Made by a program: the position numbers and the translations under genes. Shown piece after piece: positions 1 through 12,600 of a DNA stretch of 64,000 nucleotides. The notes below the pieces were generated by a model that worked only from the letters and a program-made list of their open reading frames with translations, was not told where the DNA came from and did not search any database. The stretch lies in the NCBI GenBank assembly GCA_015698045.1, contig BLAL01000304.1:124001-188000 (forward strand), given 5' to 3'. Every line of letters begins with the position of its first letter. The first letter of the stretch is position 1. This DNA is from Rhizophagus clarus. Lineage: Eukaryota > Glomeromycota > Glomeromycetes > Glomerales > Glomeraceae.

Positions 1-273
1 CCATTATGATTATATAACAATAGATAAAAAAGCATTGGTGATCGAAAGATCCAAAACTAATAGTTTCACGTTGAAACTCGTGTCACATACTTACTCCAGG
101 AAATAAGACTTATTTGTTATACAACTTTGATTAAAAATTTATATTTATACATAAAGGTTATAAGAATGGAAATTAACAATTGCTTGCTAGCCTTGAAAAC
201 TACGTTTCCTTTTAATTTTTTTTTTTTTTTTTTTTTTTGCAAATATACTTAAACACCACCGCGTAGACCGCGG
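1..273. other. Upstream region of NIPA-type transporter gene
   Basis: No coding sequence was recognised. The stretch is AT-rich and includes a T-tract at about 217-238, shortly upstream of the start codon, as is common in this window. It probably holds the promoter and 5' leader of the transporter gene that follows. Confidence 0.5.
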
Positions 274-1347
274 ATGGTTATTATGTCATTTTTCTGGGGA
301 CTTATCGCAGCTTTAGCGGGTAATTCAATTATCGGCTTTGGCAACTGTCTACAAAAGTATGCACTAACGCGCGGTGCGTCGCTATCTACATCACGTCTTC
401 AACAAGATTCAGACAACTCTGATACCAATTTTTCATTATCAAATCGTTCTCAGCCGCTTCTACCAACTGCTTCACCTACTGTTCCTGGATCTTATTCAAG
501 GTTCAAAGATCGAAAATGGTTTATGGGAATTTCTTTGGTTTATCTAGGAGAGCTATGTGGAAATTGGGTTGCTCTTTCTCTCATACCTGCGTCGGTTGTT
601 ACTCCTCTTGGAATTCTGGGAGTAGTTGTAAATGCTATACTTGCAAAGTTTTTTTTAGATGAACAAATCAGCTTTCGTCAAACTAAAGGTTATATTTGGA
701 TCCTTTCTGGTGTACTTATAACGATTCTATTTTCTGCGACAACTACGGATATTAATATCGAAAACAATTTAACAACGACTTCAAAATTGGTCGCGTATAT
801 GACCCGATTACATGTAGTTCTGTGGCTGATTATAATACTTGCGGTTCAATGTATCTTAATTATAATGGTACGCGCCAGGAAAGGAATATCATCCTTGGTT
901 CTCTATGTAGTCATGACTGCGGGGTTTGGATCACTGACTGTAGTAGCATCTAAATTTTTAGCACTTCTACTAAAGGTCTGGGTGTTTGCTCCTTATAAAC
1001 CAAAATTGGGCGATGAAACTGCCTCAATGCTTGCTTTGATATTTTCTCTTTTGGTAATAATATTTATACTTATTATCGGTATAATAGGTCAAGAAACTTG
1101 TAAGCAGTTAGCGTTAAATAAGTACCGAGTCACGCAGTTTCAGCCAATGTTCTATGCATCACATGTAACGTTTGTAGCTTTAAGTGGTATGATTGTATTT
1201 GAAGAAGTTGGAGCATGGTGGTCAGTTATTGGTTTTTGTCTTGGAATCATAGCAATTATTAGAGGCGCATTGTTCTTATTGCATTCCAATGTCGAAGAAA
1301 AAATTGTGAAACAAATCAAGAAAGCTAAGGAAAAAAGTCTCGACTGA
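274..1347 (+). CDS. NIPA-type magnesium transporter (DUF803 family), possible readthrough extension
   Basis: A 357-residue polytopic membrane protein of the NIPA/DUF803 family, which belongs to the drug/metabolite transporter fold and is linked to Mg2+ transport. The N-terminus (FFWGLIAALAGNSIIGFGNCLQK) is the typical first helix. Around residues 85-135 the family's GE.GN..A....A.....PLG..G...N...A pattern is clear, and about eight to nine hydrophobic segments follow. A polar serine-rich insert sits at about residues 38-70. No intron is needed. A second ATG at 283 would give a protein three residues shorter and may be the real start. The stop is TGA followed by CTA, and the same frame stays open and coding-like to a second stop at 1504-1506. 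The protein may therefore have a longer C-terminal form. Family assignment is firm; the ion specificity is inferred. Confidence 0.85.
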   Translation: MVIMSFFWGLIAALAGNSIIGFGNCLQKYALTRGASLSTSRLQQDSDNSDTNFSLSNRSQPLLPTASPTVPGSYSRFKDRKWFMGISLVYLGELCGNWVALSLIPASVVTPLGILGVVVNAILAKFFLDEQISFRQTKGYIWILSGVLITILFSATTTDINIENNLTTTSKLVAYMTRLHVVLWLIIILAVQCILIIMVRARKGISSLVLYVVMTAGFGSLTVVASKFLALLLKVWVFAPYKPKLGDETASMLALIFSLLVIIFILIIGIIGQETCKQLALNKYRVTQFQPMFYASHVTFVALSGMIVFEEVGAWWSVIGFCLGIIAIIRGALFLLHSNVEEKIVKQIKKAKEKSLD

Positions 1348-1506
1348 CTATATGGTAGAGCCAACAAAAAACTCCACGACGATAATGTAAACAATTGTAC
1401 TGGTGAAGAAATAATAATGCCTATTGAAACAGATTCTTTGTTCCCAGAAACTCGACAAAATTCTACTGGAGATATTAGTTCAAGACATTACGGTGCTATC
1501 ATGTGA
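1348..1506 (+). other. In-frame C-terminal extension after UGA-CUA (candidate stop-codon readthrough)
   Basis: Directly after the TGA at 1345-1347 the frame continues from CTA for 52 codons to a TGA at 1504-1506. The translated tail is polar, of normal composition, and ends in SSRHYGAIM, so it reads like a cytoplasmic C-terminal tail and not like random 3' UTR. UGA followed by CUA is a known readthrough-promoting context in eukaryotes. No convincing in-frame intron removes the stop: candidate donors give introns of the wrong phase, are too short (24 nt), or have a poor donor (GTTCTT at 1272). A recent nonsense mutation is the main alternative. Confidence 0.4.
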
Positions 1507-1806
1507 AATTAATTCAATAAATATTGAGCAAAAAAAGAGCCAAGTTACAGCATCAGGATTAGATAGAATAGACTTAAATTATTTATAGAAATTTAATTTA
1601 ATTATTGTCTAAATAATTAATTTAGTGTAAAAAATAATATAATCTCATCACATCATATTATTATGATTTTTTTCAGTTTTTTTTTTCATTTTTGCAAGTA
1701 AATAATATATAAATCTTTAAATCAAATGAATGTGATTTCAATAATCTATTCATAGGCTTTTAACTAACGTCTTCGTCTTGTAATAGATTTTTAAAAAACA
1801 ATTAAT
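1507..1806. other. Convergent intergenic region
   Basis: Short AT-rich spacer between the 3' ends of the transporter (+) and CDK7 (-) genes, holding 3' UTRs. I see no gene or repeat here. Confidence 0.5.
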
Positions 1807-3336
1807 TTAAGAACGATGAATCTTTTTTTCACCTTTATTGCTTATTTCTTGTGCTTTACGTTTTCTGTGTTCCGTTTGTTCACCTCGGTTTTGTATAGTT
1901 GGTTTGGAATTCAATTCTTTCTGTTGGATTACATTTTCCTGAGTCTTTTTCTGTTTTGGTAACTGATCAGGTGGTGTAGGTCTAGGAAGTTTACGAAAGT
2001 AAGAGTGAAGTAATGCCTGTAATAAAAAAAAAAAAAAATACACATATATATATTATAATTATATTTATGAAATAAACTATACAAGTCTTTACAGACCTCT
2101 CGAGTATTAATTCTTTTATTGGGATCATAAGTTAACATTTTTTCCAATAAATCTATTGCATCAGATCCTGCGGCTTTAAAATGAACTTGCAGTGGAGTTC
2201 TAGAATATTTTTGAAATTTCATATCTCGAGCCAATTCAGAAAAACCCTAAGAGAAAAATTTTAAGGAATTAAAATGCATATAGACAAAATTTTCATTTAG
2301 GGAGTGTGATATAAAATACCGGCCAATCCTCCTCGGTTGGGGTTCCCAAAGCTTTAAAAATAAGTTCGAGCTGTGCAAGGTCACTCTCTCCAGCAAGATA
2401 AGGCGTTCTAAGCAACAATTCAGCGAATATACAACCCACTGACCAGATGTCTACCGCATAACCGTATTGAGACGGCATAAAAAACAACTCAGGAGCTCGA
2501 TACCATCTTTGTAAAAATGAACGAAATATTTTAATATTATAAAAATTGTCTTGAAATGAAAAAATAAAATAAAATGCGTACAATACCGTGTAACCACTTG
2601 AGGTGACATGTTTTTAGCGTGAGGATCTCCGTAATCACGAGCCAGACCAAAATCCGCAATTTTTAGTTGACCATCCTTTCCTACCAACAAATTATTGGGT
2701 TTCATATCCTACAAATTATTTATTTTAATTTTCGTGTGATTATAATAGGTTAAGAGATACCGCGAAAAAATTAATTACACGATGTAGAATCCAGTTCCTG
2801 TGACAATGATCCAATCCTCGTAATGTCATTAACATCCAGCTTTTAATGTCAGGAGCCTGAAAAAGGATGCTTTTATCTTTTATTATCATTTCCAAATCAG
2901 AATCCAAATATTCCAACACAAGTTTCAGATTTGATTTATGAGAATAAATATCAATTAACTATAAAAAGAATTTACGGAAAAGATTCAGTCGAGTCACCTT
3001 TTACATGATAGGATTAAACATAAACTCACCTCAATTACATTAGGATGTCGTAACTCACGTAAGCACTTAACTTCCCTTACAGCAGATAATTCAATGCCTT
3101 GTGAACCAATTTCAGTTTGTACGAGCTTTATCTTTTTGATGGCAACGGTCCGGCCAGTTGCACGTTCAATGCCTGTATACAAAAAATATAAGCATACGGG
3201 AATTTTTTATGGTTCAGATATAGACCTTCATACCTCTATATACTTTTGCGTATGTTCCTTCACCAATTTTTTTTTCTTTAAGATATTTGTTTTCAATTTG
3301 GAGTTCTTCCTCCTCTGGTGCTTGAAATGTAGACAT
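1807..3336 (-). CDS. CDK7: Cyclin-dependent kinase 7 homologue (TFIIH/CAK kinase)
   Basis: Seven exons on the minus strand: 3336-3234, 3172-3030, 2958-2779, 2708-2587, 2506-2320, 2246-2097 and 2016-1807. They total 1095 nt (364 residues), all with GT-AG junctions and consistent phases. The glycine loop [10 protein letters not shown] lies at residues 24-33, the catalytic Lys in VAIKKIKL near 47, then [17 protein letters not shown] and the T-loop [14 protein letters not shown]7-type features are the [11 protein letters not shown] segment and the short basic C-terminal tail after [14 protein letters not shown]. The family phosphorylates cell-cycle CDKs and the RNA polymerase II C-terminal domain as part of TFIIH; the yeast counterpart is Kin28. 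The gene converges on the transporter upstream. Confidence 0.93.
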
Positions 3337-3493
3337 TTTTTGAATCCTTTAAACTTAAACTTTTATAAAAGACGTCGCGTTTTACAATATCTGAATCAAA
3401 TAGATACATTTTATATGCAGGTAAGTGATACAGATCACGGGCATTATAAGTTATAAAGACTGACAAAAAATCTATATAACGCGTTGTATACTG
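3337..3493. promoter_or_regulatory. CDK7 upstream region
   Basis: Probable 5' leader and promoter of the minus-strand CDK7 gene, lying between its start codon and the first inverted-repeat element. No specific motif could be assigned. Confidence 0.35.
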
Positions 3494-3945
3494 TATATAG
3501 GACCGGGAAAACTAATAATAGAGGTCACCGGACAATAGTAAATTGGTGAGTTTACCCAAATTAAAAATATTTTGCATAAGTAATTGACTTAAAAGTCTAA
3601 CAATCCTACACAGGAATGTCTGAAGAATATAATGAACCATAAATTATTCTTGTAAAATTAATATTAACTGAGATCATTAAATTTTCCGAAAAAATTTTTA
3701 TAATAATGCGAACCACTTTTAAAAAAATTTATTAATTATGCGAACCATCCTTTTGTGTTACACAGAATATATAAAAATTTAAATTGAGTGTATAAATGGC
3801 AAATTTAACTCTAACCTTAAGCAGATATTGTTAGTCCACACATTTTGGCTTCATTAAAAATTGAATATATCAAAAATTTAATCAACTTTACTAGTGTGCC
3901 GGGTGCTACGGTGACCTCTATTATAAGATTTCCCGGTCCTGTATA
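3494..3945. mobile_element. Small terminal-inverted-repeat element (MITE-like)
   Basis: The left end (TATATAGGACCGGGAAA) and the reverse complement of the right end (TATACAGGACCGGGAAA) match over 16 of 17 bases. The match continues through an ATAATAGAGGTCACCG segment on both sides (about 3526-3540 and 3910-3926). The 452-bp interior is AT-rich and has no credible ORF. A short TATACT occurs outside both ends (3487-3492 and 3946-3951) and may be a target duplication, but the AT-rich context makes this weak. It abuts the GTTTCGG-type element that begins at 3951. Confidence 0.55.
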
Positions 3946-3950
3946 TATAC

Positions 3951-4641
3951 TAAACATGGGGCCCGAAACCGAAACCTCCCGAAACCCTTTAGGTTTAGGT
4001 ATATACCAAAACTTAGTTTCGGGATGTGCATCTATTTCCCGAATCCCGAATCCCGAATCCCTCCCAAAACTCCCCCGAAACCATATATACCGAAATATAA
4101 CCGACAATTTTGCTGCCGAGAATCTGTCGGGTTGCCGGGTTGCCAGCAAATCGAAAAAATAAACAAAACATGTGACGAAATTTAAGTTCGCGTAACACAT
4201 GCTATGTTTATTTTTTGATTATTTTTTTTCGATTTGCCGACAACCCGACAACCCGACAGATTCTCGGCAGCAAAATTGTCAAATGTCCCGTAACTTTTGG
4301 ATATTGCTGTAATCATGTTATTTATTTTGATTTAATTGTAGGACTCAAGGTTCCTTTTAAGTAACAATAGTGATTACTGGTGTCCATTTAGCATTTATAA
4401 TTAATAATAAAAGTGAAATTAAACATTCGTAATTTTCAAATTTTAATAAATTAATATTTTGGGTCCGAGTCATTATCTTGGCCAAAAATTATAGATAGTG
4501 CTGGCCAAGTCGAGCATAATTCGGGCCAAAACAGATTCGGGTTTCGGAATTAATTTCGGGTTTCTGGAAAGGTTTCGATTCGTATATTCCGAAACCCGAA
4601 ACTTTCGGAAATCCACTTGGAGGTTTCGGGTCCCATGTATA
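3951..4641. mobile_element. GTTTCGG-rich hAT-like non-autonomous element
   Basis: The left end (TAAACATGGGGCCCGAAACC) matches the reverse complement of the right end (TTATACATGGGACCCGAAACC) with few differences. It is flanked on both sides by the 8-bp direct repeat ATATATAC (3943-3950 and 4642-4649), the duplication length expected for hAT transposons. Both subterminal zones are packed with CCGAAAC or GTTTCGG motifs in inverted orientation. The element encloses the long palindrome at 4103-4280. ORFs inside it are by-products of the repeats. Two other copies of this general design occur at 22634 and 27573. Because the duplicated 8-mer is AT-repeat sequence, the boundary is less certain than for those copies. 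Confidence 0.6.
4103..4280. repeat. Long near-perfect palindrome (fold-back)
   Basis: The outer 32 bases are perfectly inverted-complementary at the two ends. The arms stay alignable through CGGGTTG repeats, a GCAAATCGAAAAAA block and a TAAACA block, down to a centre near 4186, with one gap of about a dozen bases. Arm differences are mostly C-to-T or G-to-A changes. The transcript of either strand would form a hairpin of roughly 80 bp per arm. Confidence 0.75.
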
Positions 4642-4664
4642 ATATATACCTCCCTACTCCCTAA

Positions 4665-5760
<1,096 letters not shown>

Positions 5761-5933
5761 AAGGAGAGGATAGGGATGTTAAAATGGAAAGAAAGAGATA
5801 AATAGAATTTGATGTGTATGAAAGTATGAAATGTTTATTATATTACAAGATATAACGAAAAATGTTTCAAGATGACAATAAATAAAATTTTTTTATGCTT
5901 TCCGACGTAGCAAGTAACAGTATGTTAGTATTT

Positions 5934-5951
5934 TTTTTTTTTTTTTTTTTT
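5934..5951. repeat. Poly-T tract
   Basis: Long T run in the convergent spacer between the thymidylate synthase and POLD4 genes. No gene is seen in this 284-bp gap. Confidence 0.6.
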
Positions 5952-6044
5952 GTAATTTCATATTCGATTCTAACATTAAATACTGCAGTGTTTCCTTAAT
6001 TAAAAAGGGTTAAAATTCATGAGAATCAATATTCCTAAAAAGAT

Positions 6045-6711
6045 TCAGATTCTTCCGTAAAAAACACATTCATTTAGTTCAGGGTTTATAGCTTCAGAAG
6101 TTAATGCGTTTCTAACTTCTTCAGGTGGATTTAAACCAAGCCTATGAGCCCTCTCCCAACGTTCTAATCTTGTTAATCCAATGCAAGGACCAAATTTGTA
6201 ATTCAGATCAAATGCGTGAAGTAGTTTATCAATCTGTGTATAATATTCGTCGTGAAACGCTAAAAAAAAAAAAAGAAATTTATAATAATAAAAAAAACTA
6301 TCATAAATATATGAGGTCGATTGATAATGATTGAAGCTTACTAAGCTTTCGTTGAATTTCTACTAATTCTTCTGGTTCACTTTCCACGTTGGAAACCTCG
6401 GGTAAAACACTATTATTATCTTCATACATTAAAGCTTCAGCTTCTTCAAATGTTTCATCTTCAGAGTCATCGTCTAATGCCCTCCGATGGCTTGAGGCAT
6501 GGCTTTGCTGTCTAACAGAAGTTGCAGTATCTTCATGTGGTGCCACAGCGTCAGGCTGTACTTCTCTCTCAATAATAGTTTGTTTTAACTTCTTTTTTGG
6601 GCTATCTTTTTCAGTATTTATTTTTTCATTTTTAGTAGAAGTGAATATCGAAGTTAGTTTTTGCTGAACTAATTTTTTTGGAGAGGAATCAGAAGCTTTG
6701 CGTTTTGGCAT
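6045..6711 (-). CDS. POLD4: DNA polymerase delta subunit 4 (p12/Cdm1 type)
   Basis: Two exons, 6711-6342 and 6259-6045, make 194 residues. The C-terminal exon carries the family signature KFGPCIGLTRLERWERAHRLG followed by LNPPEEV, which is diagnostic of the smallest subunit of DNA polymerase delta. At the N-terminus, after KRKASDSSPKK, lies a QKLTSIF motif (residues 17-23) that fits a PCNA-interacting peptide with one aromatic residue. The middle is acidic, serine-rich and probably disordered. The protein is longer than human p12 because of this linker. Splicing through GTAAGC and a T-rich acceptor restores the frame. The gene is divergently paired with the poly(A) polymerase gene. Confidence 0.92.
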
Positions 6712-6933
6712 TTTTTTTTTTTAGGTCAAAAACGAAATGAATGTAATCCTTTATTTGTCACCGGTTATCATTTTGTACATTGCATGTCGATCATTTCTAA
6801 AAAATTTGCGACGTAATTGCACGTGACAACAGCTGCCAAAAATTTTACTCTTCTTGCCGAGTTTTAAAGTTTTAAATCATAGTAGTCTGCTAAAAATTTG
6901 CTTTTGCAAATTCCCATATTTACATTCGCAAAG
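6712..6933. promoter_or_regulatory. Bidirectional promoter region (POLD4 / TENT4)
   Basis: Only 222 bp separate the two divergent start codons, so both promoters must share this interval. It contains an A/T homopolymer next to the POLD4 start and the sequences CACGTGAC at about 6819 and CAGCTG at about 6829 (E-box-like). The functional assignment is inferred from layout. Confidence 0.5.
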
Positions 6934-9231
<2,298 letters not shown>

Positions 9232-9650
9232 GGTATTATTTTTCTTATTCTAATATGTTAATAGAAAATTTTAGAATTTCAATTTTAGATGTCTGTAATA
9301 AGAAATAATATAGTATATACAGTAATTAATAATGCTAATCTAGCTAGAAACATATATGGTAATACTGTTGATCTTTATTCCTTTATTATTGAAATTTACA
9401 ATTATCGTTTTTTTTCACAGCAGGCAAGTTCATCATTTTGAAAAGCATTTAATTTATTGAATAAACAACCAGAAATTAACGAATAACTTGGTCTGTTTTA
9501 AAGTACACAAAAGGAAAAAAATCCTCATATAATTTATTTCTTTTTCATAAATTAAATAAGTAAAATATTTTAAAAAAAATCGAAATATACTTTACAAAAC
9601 GTAAAAATTAAACAAAGATACCTTAATTTGATAATCACTGTTTAATCTTT
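9232..9650. other. Convergent intergenic region
   Basis: AT-rich spacer holding the 3' ends of the poly(A) polymerase (+) and RdRP (-) genes. Nothing else was seen. Confidence 0.5.
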
Positions 9651-12600
9651 TTAATTTAAATTTGTTCTATCCCTTTTTTCCTTACGGATTGCTAATAATA
9701 TATCCGAAACAACCCAGGGGAAACTTAATAAAATGATCTTATTATCCTTTTCAGGGTGATTGTAAGTGACATGATACCATGCTGATGCTTTTGCTTTTGA
9801 TTTTTTATTTAAGGGAATTCTAATGAGCTTCACGCTATTATGTGTATCATTTGTATCTTCTTGTATTCCAATCAAAAATCGGTTACGATATTTATTAATA
9901 ATATTGGATACTTGATCCGAAATCACATCTCGCTTATGTTGATTTTTTCTACCTTCCATTTGTTTTAAATTTAATAATTCTGCTGTTATAATTTCTGATT
10001 CATTATTAACTCTATATGTTTTCATAAGGTTACGAATATCACCATTATAATCGTTACGACAGATCTTAGCATCTTCTACATAATTTTGATATCCATTAAA
10101 TGTAAAATCATCATTAACAGTTATTTCATGCTCTTTATACTTTAATATCGGATCACTCTCGTATTCATGAAGTTTAATTCTTCGGTATAATTTACCAAGA
10201 ATTTTTTCAGATTTATATAAAACTTTGCATTTGAGTTCCATAAAATCCGGATACTCTTCAAGACTAGGTAAATCATTTGTTACCGGTTTTCCAGTCTTAT
10301 TAAAATCAACTGCTTGAGAATGCTAATTAAATAATTAGATTGATAATTATTAAAAAGAAAAAAAAAAAAAAGGATTGTAAAGAATGTGAAGAATACGGTA
10401 ATAATCTCCTACCCATTCTGCTAATTTCATGCATCCCGTAGATTTGACACCCTTTGAATTAGAATCTGCATGTGCCAAATGTAGATTGTCAATTTGTCCA
10501 AGTCGATCATTGAGCATAAAGTCTTTGAAGAAATCACAAATATCATCAATTTCAACCGATCTATTCAACTCATATTTTCCTTGAGAATCGTAAACCATTG
10601 GTTCTTCATTCTTTGGTATGAAGATTCGTTTATCGAAACAAACGAAAAACTCATCTCCGTCTTAATAATTTTAATGTAAGATATCAAAAGATTAACTCAT
10701 ATTAATGAAAGAATATTATAAATAATAAGTTGTAATAGTAAATTTTTACCTAAATCTCCCCCAGCCTTATTATGATGATAAAATGTACAATGTTTATGTT
10801 AATAATTACATAAAAAAAATATATATATATATATATATATCCACAAATAATACATACCAGCATATTTGGCAAAGGTCTATTTCCTTTTTGACTAAATACA
10901 ACGCAATTTCTTAAATGTGACAATCTAGGTTCCTTAACTGCTTTAACATTCCTAATATCTCCAGGATGCAAACAGGGGTTTCTGGCAATAACTACAAAAA
11001 AATTGATTTTTTTATTAAAAGGGAAAAGTTATCTGCGAAAGATGATAATAAATTAGCTTACTGGCTGGACCATCCCAAACTTTTCGCTCTCTTTTAGTTT
11101 CACTATGAGCTGACCCAAAGGTTTGATGTTCAGATACAATAGTAGAAGTCTGAACATATATTTCATCTTCGTTTAAAATTCCAGTTTCGTCAATAACGCC
11201 TAATAAAAGAAACGAATCAGGCATCAAAATACGAGCTTTGTATCGGAGTGACTTTAGTGTATAAACACGCTTGCACTCTAATATGGCTTTCAAAAAAGGA
11301 TCTATGTTCCCTTCCATCATTCCCTAAAAATTTTTAAAAATAATATAATTAAATAATTCAACAAAGCAAGTTGATGATAGAAAATATACAAACCGCATCG
11401 ATCATACTAATAATTGTACTCTTAATGTGGGAAGTGCCCATATTGCGTTTGCAAATCTCTCGCGCCTTATTTGCATCAGTCGTGATTGAATCAATATCGT
11501 TGCGCATTTCATCTTGTAGAGGGATGAAAACGTCATCTGGTATACCAAGAGTTGATAATAGTAATATGATCTGTCTATTTAAGTAACCAAGTGACGGGTT
11601 TTTCACAGTTTTCACGATTTCCAAATGAGGATCAGGTGCTTCAAATTTTCTTTGGCTTTCGCGAATGCACAAAACATCACCCTTAAGAGTTGGATCAACT
11701 GCGACCATCCCCTATGAAAAATAATTTAGATTAAATTATTTTAAACAATATTTTTTATATTTCATACCTTACAACCACCAACCCGTATTTGAAATACGGA
11801 AGGAATTTCATCGTCATCTGAAATTTTGGTTCCCAAATGTTCTTTTGCTGCACGTGTTGCCAAACTTGGTGAAATTGTCCCACATCCGTCGCTAAAAAAA
11901 AGGTAATGAAAACATCATTAACACTTTAGCTAAACAAATTTACAAACGATAATCCGTAAATAATTATCATATCACCTAAATTCAAAACCATTCCTTTTAA
12001 TTTCTTTTATATCTTTTTCTTCAAAAGAATCAGGTTTCAACGTTCCTATTGTACTTGTAAAACATTGTCCCATACGAGCTGCGTATAACGAAGGAGTCCT
12101 CCTAGTTTTATCATTTTTACTATTTAAAAGATAAATTATTTTATTTTACTTAAAAATCGATAAATTTAATAAAAGGTTAGAATATTTATCATTTACCCAA
12201 GGTTTCCGAACATCTCAGAACGAATATAATTTGCATTAAAATTTCCATCCGCTGCTACGAACCAGCAGGATTGATCTCTTAATTGGGATGATGAGAAAGC
12301 CAAAAATTCGTAATGTCTCTTGGCCAAATAGAATCCTTTCTTCAAAATAGTAACAATTCTTTCTGTAATATCGAAGTCATCATCTTTATCGACAAACAAC
12401 TTATCAAAATTTTCATCTTTAAATGTCACACGTAAAAAAAGATCTGTTTTATCTTGATATAAACGCAGTATACGATTTGATGGTTCGTAATTAGGTTCAT
12501 TAAAATAAATATTTGTTGGAGTTATCGTGGCGTGATTTATACGAACCCCACGAGAATCGTTTTCCAAATAAAAATTCGGATTTGAGGGGTGCCAAACATT

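Noticed and set aside
1272..1360. Introns that would remove the TGA at 1345 in the transporter gene
   Set aside because: In-phase options were either 24 nt long or used a poor GTTCTT donor; kept only as an alternative.
1152..1394. 80-residue minus-strand ORF over the transporter 3' end
   Set aside because: Antisense shadow of a clear coding region.
3817..4200. ORFs of 105 and 127 residues on both strands
   Set aside because: They are read through the GTTTCGG repeats and the palindrome; their peptides are repeat artefacts.
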